Source: Maricaulis sp965657935
GTDB lineage: Bacteria; Pseudomonadota; Alphaproteobacteria; Caulobacterales; Maricaulaceae
Assembly (NCBI GenBank): GCA_965657935.1
Contig: CBFHQE010000117.1
Span: 1 to 8,695, forward strand
Reading direction: 5' to 3'
DNA: 8,695 nt
The position numbers and the translations under genes are program-made. Under the pieces are notes generated by a model that was not told the origin of the DNA, searched no databases, and saw only the letters and a list, made by a program, of their open reading frames with translations. Every line of letters starts with the position of its first letter. Positions within the stretch are counted from its first letter, which is position 1. Below are positions 1 to 6,020 of the stretch, piece after piece.

Positions 1-947
1 TCGAAATCGCGGTCGAAGACCTTGCGGGCGATCATCTGGTTCATGTTGATATTGGCCTGGTGCAGCCACAGGCGTTTCATGTCCGCGGCGCTGAGGCCCT
101 GTTTGGCCAGATCGCCCCGGATCATCTCGATGACCATCGGACAGACTTCCTTGAAGACCTTGCGGCCTTCCTGCACGAAATAGCGGTCTTCGAACTCCGG
201 CTCGGGATCTTCAGACGCATTGAGGAAGCCGAAATTCGAGCGGATATTGTTGGAAAAACTGGTCATGATGCGGGTGTTCATGACGTCCCATCCGCCGTCA
301 CCGGCGATATCCTCGGCTTCGATCAGAACGGCTACGGCAACATCGCCGAAGATGAAATGGCTGTCGCGATCGCGGAAATTGAGCTGCGGTGTGGTGATTT
401 CGGGCGTCACGACAAGCACGGATTTGGCCATGCCGGTCTTGATCATGTTGATCGCGGAAACCATGCCGAACGTGCCGGAGGAACAGGCCACCGACATGTC
501 ATAACCAAAGCCTTCAATGCCCAGCGCCTGCTGGATCTCGACGGCGATACAGGGATAGGTGCGCTGCATCGAGGTCGCTGAACAGATGACTGCATCGACA
601 TCGGCCGCGTCGCGGCCCGCCGTCTCCAGCGCCTGTTTTGCCGCGGCAAGGCCAGCCTCGGCCATCAGGCAGATTTCGTCATCCGGGCGCGGGGCAATGC
701 GCGGGCGCATGCGATCCACATCCAGCACACCGGCCTTGTCGATCGTATAACGCGACTTGATGCCGGATGCCTTCTCGATAAAGGCGGTAGAGGAGGGGTT
801 GAGCGGTTCAACCGAGCCGCGTTCGATGGCATCGGCATGCTCGGCGTTATGCTTCTCGACCCAGGCGTTGAAGCATTCCACGAGCTCCTCGTTCGAGACA
901 CTCTCGTCCGGCGTCCAAAGGCCGGTGGAACGGATAACGGCATTCAT
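1..947 (-). CDS. 3-oxoacyl-ACP synthase III (KAS III), acyl-CoA-primed PA3286-like type; C-terminus outside the window
   Basis: Condensing enzyme of the FabH/thiolase fold, which joins an acyl-CoA primer to malonyl-ACP in cytoplasmic fatty-acid synthesis. Only the first 315 residues lie in the window, because the gene runs off the left edge. The nucleophilic Cys is C155 in MSVACSSGTFG. The catalytic His is H296 in WLHQANINMN. A FabH-type FGD motif is at about 200-202 (HFIFGDVAVAV). The catalytic Asn region should lie about 35 residues further on, outside the window. The N-terminal pattern (SNEELVE, FIEKASGIKSRY, RMRPRI) matches, from memory, Pseudomonas aeruginosa PA3286, reported to use octanoyl-CoA and so to feed beta-oxidation intermediates into synthesis. 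It does not resemble the shorter E. coli FabH. The ATG at 947 is chosen because GGAG lies about 8 nt upstream and the N-terminus fits the family. Family assignment is firm; the acyl-chain preference is inferred. Confidence 0.9.
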   Translation of the reverse strand, partial: MNAVIRSTGLWTPDESVSNEELVECFNAWVEKHNAEHADAIERGSVEPLNPSSTAFIEKASGIKSRYTIDKAGVLDVDRMRPRIAPRPDDEICLMAEAGLAAAKQALETAGRDAADVDAVICSATSMQRTYPCIAVEIQQALGIEGFGYDMSVACSSGTFGMVSAINMIKTGMAKSVLVVTPEITTPQLNFRDRDSHFIFGDVAVAVLIEAEDIAGDGGWDVMNTRIMTSFSNNIRSNFGFLNASEDPEPEFEDRYFVQEGRKVFKEVCPMVIEMIRGDLAKQGLSAADMKRLWLHQANINMNQMIARKVFDRDF

Positions 948-969
948 GGCGCTTACTCCAACGCAATCA

Positions 970-1011
970 GGAACCGCGGAACCTAGTGAGATTGACGCGA
1001 CAGGTCACCTG
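970..1011. promoter_or_regulatory. Leader region upstream of the KAS III gene with short repeats; possible operator
   Basis: The 82-nt spacer between the small lipoprotein gene and the KAS III start holds a direct repeat GGAACC-gc-GGAACC (970-983) and an 11-nt palindrome CAGGTCACCTG (1001-1011). Both lie 20-65 nt upstream of the KAS III ATG, where a repressor or activator would bind. Motifs this short can arise by chance in GC-rich DNA, and I cannot name a regulator or a convincing -35/-10 pair. Confidence 0.2.
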
Positions 1012-1029
1012 CGAAGCTGCGATTGGATT

Positions 1030-1266
1030 TTAGTCCCGGTCTTCGACGCGATGGCGGGGCTGGACGCGGTCATGGCCCGTTTCGTCCGGACAGATCCAAT
1101 CGCCGGGGGCCGTTGCGTCATGCGGGCCGGCGGGATGGCAATCACCGGCGCCGAGTTCGCCTGCGGTGGGCAGATCGTCACGATCGAGATCTTCAAACAC
1201 GGCACAGCCTGCCGTCGCGGCAGCCGCAAATGTGATGAGGGCGATACGCGTCATCCAGATTTTCAT
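1030..1266 (-). CDS. Small putative lipoprotein of unknown function
   Basis: A 78-residue protein. Residues 1-20 look like a signal peptide: positive charges at K2 and R7, then a hydrophobic Ala-rich stretch ending TAG before C21, so it may be a lipoprotein. The residue three before the Cys is Thr rather than Leu/Val/Ala, which weakens the lipobox. The mature part is short, acidic and Gly/Pro-rich, with two further cysteines (C43, C59) that could form a disulfide in the periplasm. The ATG at 1266 is preferred over an upstream in-frame ATG (1335) because it places the signal peptide at the N-terminus, has a modest AGGGAC ribosome site just upstream, and leaves a 26-nt gap after tag instead of overlapping it. 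No homologue is recognised. The tag-side position suggests cotranscription with ygfZ-tag. Confidence 0.5.
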   Translation of the reverse strand: MKIWMTRIALITFAAAATAGCAVFEDLDRDDLPTAGELGAGDCHPAGPHDATAPGDWICPDETGHDRVQPRHRVEDRD

Positions 1267-1292
1267 GTGTTTGTCCCTTGCTGACAGGAGGA

Positions 1293-1874
1293 TCAGCCCC
1301 GCACCAAAGCTTGCACCTCGCTGTGACGCGGGCAAGTGGTTTCATGATCGTTGACCATGCCCATGGCCTGCATGAAGGCATAGACGATCACCGGGCCGGC
1401 AAATTTGAAACCGCGCTTTTTGAGGTCTTTCGAGATCTGTTCGCTCAGGGCTGTCTTCGCGGGGATCTCGGCCATGGTGCGGAACCGGTTCTGGATCGGG
1501 GTGCCGTCGACGAAATCCCAGAGATAATCCGAGAAATCAAGCCCGGCCTCGCGCATGTCCAGATAGGCTTTTGCATTGCCGATTGTCGCCTCGATCTTGG
1601 ATCGCGAGCGGATGATTCCGGCATTGCCCAGCAGGGCCTTGATCCTTGTTTCATCATAACGGGCAATGACTTCCGGGTCGAAACCATCAAAAGCTGTTCG
1701 GAAATTCTCGCGTTTGCGCAGGATGGTGATCCAGGACAGTCCGGCCTGGAACCCGTCCAGGATCAGCTTTTCCCACAATGCGCGGCCATCATATTCCGGC
1801 ACACCCCATTCGGTGTCGTGATACTCGGCATAGATCGGGTCGGGCGTGTTCACCCAGGCGCAGCGGTTTTGCAT
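1293..1874 (-). CDS. tag: DNA-3-methyladenine glycosylase I
   Basis: Base-excision repair enzyme that removes 3-methyladenine from alkylated DNA. At 193 residues it has the usual Tag length and aligns throughout with E. coli Tag: CAWVN, YHDTEWGVP, QAGLSWITIL, GIIRSRSKI, KKRGFKF and FMQAMGMVNDH. The four zinc ligands of the family are visible as C5, H19, H177 and C181. Aromatic residues of the base pocket are kept (W7, Y15, Y18, W23, W48). The acidic residue that contacts 3-methyladenine, Glu38 in E. coli, is D40 here, a conservative change. The ATG at 1874 shares one base with the ygfZ stop (TGATG), implying translational coupling to ygfZ. No alkylation-response operator is visible, so expression probably follows ygfZ. 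Confidence 0.95.
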   Translation of the reverse strand: MQNRCAWVNTPDPIYAEYHDTEWGVPEYDGRALWEKLILDGFQAGLSWITILRKRENFRTAFDGFDPEVIARYDETRIKALLGNAGIIRSRSKIEATIGNAKAYLDMREAGLDFSDYLWDFVDGTPIQNRFRTMAEIPAKTALSEQISKDLKKRGFKFAGPVIVYAFMQAMGMVNDHETTCPRHSEVQALVRG

Positions 1875-2686
1875 CAGATGCGTTCCGCCGCCGGTTCCGG
1901 TTGGAGGTTTTCAGGCACCTTGATCCGCGCTGTCTTATCGTTTGCCGTCACCGGCTCTTCTGTCTTGTCCAGCTTGTCGAGGCGCACCAGGGCAATGGCG
2001 TGACGGTCGTGGCTGGACGTAATCTCACCCAGGCCGGCGCTGCCCGCTTTCAAGGCGGTACCTGCCTCCGGAGCTTCAGCTTCAAAGGTCACCGCCAGCG
2101 AGCGTTTGCGGATGGTACCGCGGCGTTTCATGCGGGAGACGACTTCCTGGCCGATGAAACAGCCCTTGGTCCAGCCAACCCCACCATAAACGTCGAGATT
2201 CACATCAGTTGGAAATACTTCGGCCTCACCATAATCGCGTCCCAGCGCAGGGATGCCGGCAGGAATTTCGACGGCATCGAGCGGGCGGGCCTCAAAGTCC
2301 CGGTCGCTGACAGCGCGCCAGAGCTGACCGGGCAGGCGCGGGTCATCGCTGGCGTCCTCGAAGGCGGTGCTGGACCAGAGCGCATGCAGGGCGGTTTCGT
2401 GGGTGAGGGTCACATCGGCCTTGAGGCGATACATTGTCAGGCGTTTGAGCAACGCCGCGCCGGCGCTGTCATGGATGTCGATATCAATCCCGTTCTCGCG
2501 GGAGAACATCATGAAATCACAGATGATCTTGCCCTGGGGCGTCAGCAGGGCGCCTGGGCGAGCCGTGCCAAGCGGGAAATTCTCGACATCGGCGGTGATC
2601 ACGCGTTGCAGCAGGTCGCGCGTGTCCGGGCCCACAAGGCGCAGGATGGCGCGATCGGGCAGTTGAAAAATGGCATCACTGGTCAT
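1874..2686 (-). CDS. ygfZ: YgfZ/GcvT-domain protein (Fe-S cluster assembly / tRNA-modifying, IBA57-like)
   Basis: Cytoplasmic folate-binding-fold protein of the YgfZ/IBA57 family, which helps maturation or maintenance of certain iron-sulfur enzymes; in E. coli this includes the tRNA methylthiotransferase MiaB. The family signature K-G-C-x-x-G-Q-E is intact at residues 174-181 (KGCFIGQE), followed by VVSRMKRRG. The N-terminal half shows the GcvT-like fold (LRLVGPDTRDLLQRVITADV; GALLTPQGKIICDF). The length of 270 residues is normal for bacterial members. The start at 2686 has AAGG immediately upstream, an unusually short spacing. It is the first gene of a minus-strand run with tag, and is transcribed divergently from the GT-9 gene. 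The 30 C-terminal residues are charged and family-variable. Confidence 0.92.
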   Translation of the reverse strand: MTSDAIFQLPDRAILRLVGPDTRDLLQRVITADVENFPLGTARPGALLTPQGKIICDFMMFSRENGIDIDIHDSAGAALLKRLTMYRLKADVTLTHETALHALWSSTAFEDASDDPRLPGQLWRAVSDRDFEARPLDAVEIPAGIPALGRDYGEAEVFPTDVNLDVYGGVGWTKGCFIGQEVVSRMKRRGTIRKRSLAVTFEAEAPEAGTALKAGSAGLGEITSSHDRHAIALVRLDKLDKTEEPVTANDKTARIKVPENLQPEPAAERI

Positions 2687-2752
2687 GCCTTAGCATATGG
2701 CATTGCAGCGCTGGCTGGCCAAGAGGGGCGGTGCGGGTTATCCCCGGCGCCC
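2687..2752. promoter_or_regulatory. Divergent spacer between ygfZ and the GT-9 gene; probable bidirectional promoter region
   Basis: These 66 bp separate two head-to-head transcription units, so they should carry, or adjoin, promoters in both directions. There is a short AT-richer stretch near the ygfZ side (TTAGCATATGG) and GC-rich DNA towards the GT-9 start. No clear -35/-10 pair can be assigned by eye, and parts of either promoter could lie inside the neighbouring genes. The inference rests on gene orientation. Confidence 0.35.
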
Positions 2753-3715
2753 ATGGAACGCGTGCTTTTCATCACTTCGACCCGGATCGGCGATGCCGTG
2801 ATCAATTCCGGCATCCTGCAGCATCTGCTCGAGACCCGCCCCAAGGCGCGTTTCACGATTGCCTGTGGTCCGCTGGCCGAGCCGCTGTTTCGCGCCCTGC
2901 CGCGCCTGGACGAGATCATCGTCATGGCCAAGAAAAAGGGCGGTGGTCACTGGATGGATCTGTGGCAGCGCACGGTTGGCAAACGTTGGGATCTGGTGGT
3001 CGATATCCGGGGTTCCGGGACCAGCTATTTTCTCTGGACCAAACAACGCCGCATTCTCAAACGACCGGAAACCCCGATCAACAAGGTCGAGGAAGCTGCC
3101 TCTATCCTGCGTCTGGATCATGTGCCGGATCCGGCGCTCTATGTGTCCGAAGAGGCCGGTAAACGCGCGCTGGAAACCCTGGACGATAAACAGCCCTGGC
3201 TCGCCGTTTGCCCGTCAGCCTCCGCACCCTACAAGGTCTGGCCGGGTCTGCGTTTTGGTGAATTGCTCAAACGCCTGATCGCCGTTGATGGCCCGATGCC
3301 CGGTGCCAGGGTCGCGATTTTTGGTGGGCCGGGCGATCACGCCGCCGCCGCGCCGATCCTCGACGCGCTCGATACGGCACAGGTGCTGGATCTGACCGGC
3401 AAGCTGGCGCTGGATGATGTCGCGGCCTGCCTGCATCGTCCCCGCCTCTATATCGGCAATGACAGCGGGCTCATGCATATCTCAGCCGCGGCCGGCACAC
3501 CCACGCTGGGCCTGATGGGGCCGACCGATGACCGGCTCTATGGACCCTGGGGCGGCAACACCGCAGTGGTGCGTGGCGCGACCTCTTTCGAGGAGCATTA
3601 TGCGCGGTTCAAGGACAAGCGCCGTTTCCAGCCGGAAAGCCTGATGCTCGACCTCGACGTCGACGCGGCGTATGAAGCCGCTCTATCTCTCTTGCAAAGG
3701 ACTGAAGAACGATGA
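2753..3715 (+). CDS. Glycosyltransferase family 9 protein (ADP-heptose:LPS heptosyltransferase-like)
   Basis: Probable inner-membrane-associated GT-B glycosyltransferase related to WaaC/WaaF/RfaF, which transfer heptose to the lipopolysaccharide core. It has 320 residues. The N-terminus VLFITSTRIGDAV contains the conserved Gly-Asp (D14), the position of the catalytic Asp in heptosyltransferases. The C-terminal donor-binding domain shows P-S-A-S-A-P-Y-K-x-W at 154-163 and YIGNDSGLMHISAAAGTP at 233-250, followed by GLMGPTD. The open frame extends far upstream of 2753, but that part is antisense to ygfZ and spurious; the ATG at 2753 gives the family N-terminus. Its Shine-Dalgarno is weak (only a distant GAGGGG). 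The stop overlaps the next start as ATGA. The donor and acceptor are not determinable, and no other LPS genes are in view. Confidence 0.85.
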   Translation: MERVLFITSTRIGDAVINSGILQHLLETRPKARFTIACGPLAEPLFRALPRLDEIIVMAKKKGGGHWMDLWQRTVGKRWDLVVDIRGSGTSYFLWTKQRRILKRPETPINKVEEAASILRLDHVPDPALYVSEEAGKRALETLDDKQPWLAVCPSASAPYKVWPGLRFGELLKRLIAVDGPMPGARVAIFGGPGDHAAAAPILDALDTAQVLDLTGKLALDDVAACLHRPRLYIGNDSGLMHISAAAGTPTLGLMGPTDDRLYGPWGGNTAVVRGATSFEEHYARFKDKRRFQPESLMLDLDVDAAYEAALSLLQRTEER

Positions 3716-5049
3716 GCCAGACATTCGACTTGCTGCTCAAGGGCGGCGAAGTAGTGAACCACTCCGGTCGCGGCCGGGCGGATGTAGGCATCATCGACGG
3801 AAAGACCGTGGAAATCGGTGATCTCGGCCAGGCCTCGGCCGGCGAGGTGATCGACTGTACCGGGCTGACCATTCTGCCGGGTGTTATCGACAGCCAGGTG
3901 CATTTCCGTGAGCCGGGCATGGAGTGGAAAGAGGACCTGCAGTCCGGTTCCCTGTGCGCTGTGCTGGGCGGGGTCACCGCTGTTTTCGAAATGCCCAATA
4001 CCGAGCCGACAACGACGTCGCCGGACATGCTGATTGACAAGCTCAATCGGGCCAAGGATCGCATGCATTGCGATCACGCCTTCTATGCCGGCGCGACCAA
4101 TGAAAACACCGGCGTGCTCGGTGAGATGGAGCGCATGCTGGGGTGTTGCGGCGTGAAAGTCTTCATGGGGGCTTCTACCGGCTCGCTGCTGGTGCAGGAT
4201 GATGAGGGTGTCGAGCGCGTTCTCAATTCGATCCAGCGCCGTGCAGCCTTCCACTCGGAGGATGAGTACCGCCTGGCCGAGCGTCGGGGGCTTGCCGTTG
4301 ACGGGGACTGGACCAGCCACCCGGTCGTACGCGATCCGGAAGCCGCGATGATGAGTACCAAACGTCTGGTGCGCCTGGCGCGCAAGACCGGCAAGCGCAT
4401 CCATGTGCTGCACATTTCCACCGCCGAGGAAATGGAATTTCTTGCCCAACACCGTGATATCGCCAGTGTCGAGGCGACACCCCAGCACCTGACGCTGGAA
4501 GCGCCGGGCATCTATGAAGAGATCAAGGGCCGCGCCCAGATGAACCCGCCTGTGCGCGAGGCGCATCACATCGCCGGCCTGTGGCGGGGTCTGCAGCGCG
4601 GTGTTGTCGACGTCATCGGATCCGACCATGCGCCGCATACGCTGGAGGAAAAGGCCAAGCCCTATCCGCAAAGTCCGTCCGGCATGCCGGGCGTGCAGAC
4701 CCTGGTTCCGGTCATGCTCGATCACGTCAATGCAGGCCGCCTGACGCTGGAGCGTTTTGTCGACCTGACTTCACATGGCGTACAGCGCATTTTCGGTCTG
4801 TCCGGCAAGGGCCGCATGGCCGCGGGCTGGGATGCGGACTTCACCATCGTTGACATGAACCACTCGCGCGAGATCACCGATGAATGGTCCGCCTCCAAGT
4901 CCGGCTGGACACCGTTCCACGGACGCACCGTCAAGGGCTGGCCGATGATGACGATCGTGCGCGGCAAGACCGTGATGCGCGATGACGAGCTTGTCGGTCA
5001 GGGCCTCGGTGAACCTGTTAAGTTCCTGGAAGCGCTTCCAAAGCAATAA
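3712..5049 (+). CDS. Dihydroorotase-like cyclic amidohydrolase (PyrC/AllB superfamily)
   Basis: Amidohydrolase of 445 residues with the class I dihydroorotase/allantoinase layout; dihydroorotases close or open the ring of dihydroorotate in pyrimidine synthesis. The metal-site motifs run in order: D60-x-Q62-x-H64-x-R66-E67-P-G, K149 in GVKVFMGASTG (position of the carboxylated Lys in allantoinase and dihydropyrimidinase), H181 in HSEDE, H234 in VLHIST, and D305 in GSDHAPH. The first His of the usual H-x-H pair is Gln. I recall the same DxQVHFREPG pattern in other alphaproteobacterial proteins annotated as dihydroorotase, so this looks like a subfamily feature rather than damage. It overlaps the GT-9 stop by 4 nt. 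No pyrB or other pyrimidine gene is beside it, so the true substrate is less certain than the superfamily; pyrC is therefore not asserted. Confidence 0.88.
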   Translation: MSQTFDLLLKGGEVVNHSGRGRADVGIIDGKTVEIGDLGQASAGEVIDCTGLTILPGVIDSQVHFREPGMEWKEDLQSGSLCAVLGGVTAVFEMPNTEPTTTSPDMLIDKLNRAKDRMHCDHAFYAGATNENTGVLGEMERMLGCCGVKVFMGASTGSLLVQDDEGVERVLNSIQRRAAFHSEDEYRLAERRGLAVDGDWTSHPVVRDPEAAMMSTKRLVRLARKTGKRIHVLHISTAEEMEFLAQHRDIASVEATPQHLTLEAPGIYEEIKGRAQMNPPVREAHHIAGLWRGLQRGVVDVIGSDHAPHTLEEKAKPYPQSPSGMPGVQTLVPVMLDHVNAGRLTLERFVDLTSHGVQRIFGLSGKGRMAAGWDADFTIVDMNHSREITDEWSASKSGWTPFHGRTVKGWPMMTIVRGKTVMRDDELVGQGLGEPVKFLEALPKQ

Positions 5050-5071
5050 GCAAAGGTGTGAGGCCGAGTTG

Positions 5072-5848
5072 ATGGAGAAAACCTTGGACGAACGTCAGAG
5101 TTTCTATTTTTTCGACATCGACGAAAACATCCTGCATCTGCCCACCCGTGTGCACCTGCTCAACACCATGACCGGTGAAGAGCGGCCCATGCGCCAGCAC
5201 GAGTATGAAGAGATCAAGGCCTATCTCGGTGTGCCCGGCCTTTGGGAAGACTGGGCCGACCCGCCGGCGCGCGCCTACCGGGAATTTGCCGATGGCCAGG
5301 ACCGCAATGGCGATGAATACCTGCTGCGCGATGTTCGCCGGGCGCTGGACACCGCCAATTGGCGCGGCCCGTCCTGGAAGATTTTCAAATACGCCGTGCT
5401 CAAACGCCGCCCGATCGCCATTATCACGGCGCGCCAGCATTCCCGTGACATCATCAAGGCGGGCATAAAGCTGCTGGTTGATGCCGGGCACCTGCCGGAG
5501 GAGCCGGACTATCTGGCCATTTATCCGGTCTCCAACCCGGAAGTCCGCGATGAGTTGGGCCCGCACCTGACCACGGCGGCGCTGAAGCGTGAGGCCATCC
5601 ACCAATGTGTCGACATCGGTCTGGAACGCTTTGGGCGCAGCCTGCCGCACTCCTTTGGCATGTCGGACGATGATCTGAAAAACGTCGACCTCATCACTTC
5701 GGCCATGCTCCAGTCCAAGCTGGATTATCCGGAAAAACGTTTCTTCGTCATCTCCACCAATCGCCGCCGCCACGTGAAAATGGAGATCCTCCCGCCGCAC
5801 AAGGACGAGGAAAAACTCCGTGAGGCCGAGGACGCGTATTTCGGGTAG
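5072..5848 (+). CDS. HAD-like hydrolase-fold protein of unknown function
   Basis: Protein of 258 residues with haloacid-dehalogenase features. Motif I is D15-x-D17-x-N19 (FYFFDIDENIL). The motif II region is IAIITAR at 115-121. A candidate motif III Lys is K172 (ALKREAI), and an acidic motif IV is GMSDDDLKNVD at 196-206. Between motifs I and II lies an insert of about 95 residues, rich in Trp and acidic residues (about 50-105), acting as a cap or extra domain. Asn instead of Asp/Thr two after the general-acid Asp is tolerated in HAD proteins. It begins 22 nt after the dihydroorotase-like gene, with an AAAGGTG/GTGAGG ribosome site, so it is probably cotranscribed. The ATG at 5072 is chosen; an adjacent in-frame TTG (5069) and an ATG inside the previous gene (4982) are less likely. 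Substrate unknown; phosphatase activity is only inferred. Confidence 0.75.
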   Translation: MEKTLDERQSFYFFDIDENILHLPTRVHLLNTMTGEERPMRQHEYEEIKAYLGVPGLWEDWADPPARAYREFADGQDRNGDEYLLRDVRRALDTANWRGPSWKIFKYAVLKRRPIAIITARQHSRDIIKAGIKLLVDAGHLPEEPDYLAIYPVSNPEVRDELGPHLTTAALKREAIHQCVDIGLERFGRSLPHSFGMSDDDLKNVDLITSAMLQSKLDYPEKRFFVISTNRRRHVKMEILPPHKDEEKLREAEDAYFG

Positions 5849-5853
5849 GCACA

Positions 5854-5894
5854 AGTACTATCCTCGCCCTTGATGGGCGAGGGGTCGTAGTACT
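5854..5894. terminator. Nested perfect stem-loop between convergent genes; possible bidirectional terminator or part of a repeat
   Basis: Two perfect inverted repeats are nested. The outer pair is AGTACTA (5854-5860) with TAGTACT (5888-5894). The inner pair is CCTCGCCC (5862-5869) with GGGCGAGG (5875-5882) around a TTGAT loop. The element starts 6 nt after the HAD-like stop, in the spacer between two convergent genes, and would fold the same way from either strand. No T-tract follows, so classical intrinsic termination is not certain. A dispersed palindromic repeat is the alternative. Confidence 0.55.
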
Positions 5895-5900
5895 GCTGGG

Positions 5901-5972
5901 GTGGGTGCGCGCCGTGAGGCGCGGCTTGAAGAAAGCCCTCTCGGGCCGCACCCACTCCGCCCGCTTCTCGGG
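5901..5972. repeat. Branched inverted-repeat element in the convergent spacer
   Basis: A 9-bp perfect outer stem GTGGGTGCG (5901-5909) / CGCACCCAC (5947-5955) encloses further hairpins. CGCC/GGCG (5910-5921) closes a GTGA, GNRA-type tetraloop. GGCTT/AAGCC (5923-5937) has a 5-nt loop. The alternative GCCC/GGGC (5935-5946) competes with the latter. A small CCCG/CGGG hairpin (5960-5972) follows. The 172-nt spacer 5849-6020 has no plausible gene; a few short open frames through it are the usual read-through of GC-rich palindromic DNA. It may be an intergenic repeat or a structured RNA. Confidence 0.5.
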
Positions 5973-6020
5973 TGCCTCAGTCCATCGAGGGTAGGGAGGG
6001 CGCGTCCAGCGATTTTCCCG

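Noticed and set aside
60..581. 173-residue plus-strand open frame opposite the KAS III gene
   Set aside because: The minus strand reads as an uninterrupted condensing enzyme with catalytic Cys and His; the plus frame is a His/Asp-rich shadow.
1278..2003. 241-residue plus-strand open frame opposite tag
   Set aside because: The minus strand encodes a full-length Tag with all four zinc ligands; this frame is its shadow.
1778..2752. Upstream extension of the GT-9 open frame to a 645-residue protein
   Set aside because: The extra 325 residues are antisense to ygfZ and the start of tag and show no domain. The family N-terminus begins at the ATG at 2753.
3598..4725. 375-residue open frame on the minus strand opposite the GT-9 end and the dihydroorotase-like gene
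   Set aside because: It is antisense to two genes with clear motifs, and its translation is His/Arg/Gly-rich low-complexity sequence typical of the shadow frame in GC-rich DNA.
5018..5854. 278-residue minus-strand open frame opposite the HAD-like gene
   Set aside because: No recognisable motif, and it mirrors the codon pattern of the plus-strand gene, which has ordered HAD motifs.
5725..5955. Short minus-strand open frames running through the palindromic spacer into the HAD-like gene
   Set aside because: The peptides derive from the inverted repeats plus antisense of a real gene, with no start signal. Such reading frames are usual by-products of intergenic palindromes.
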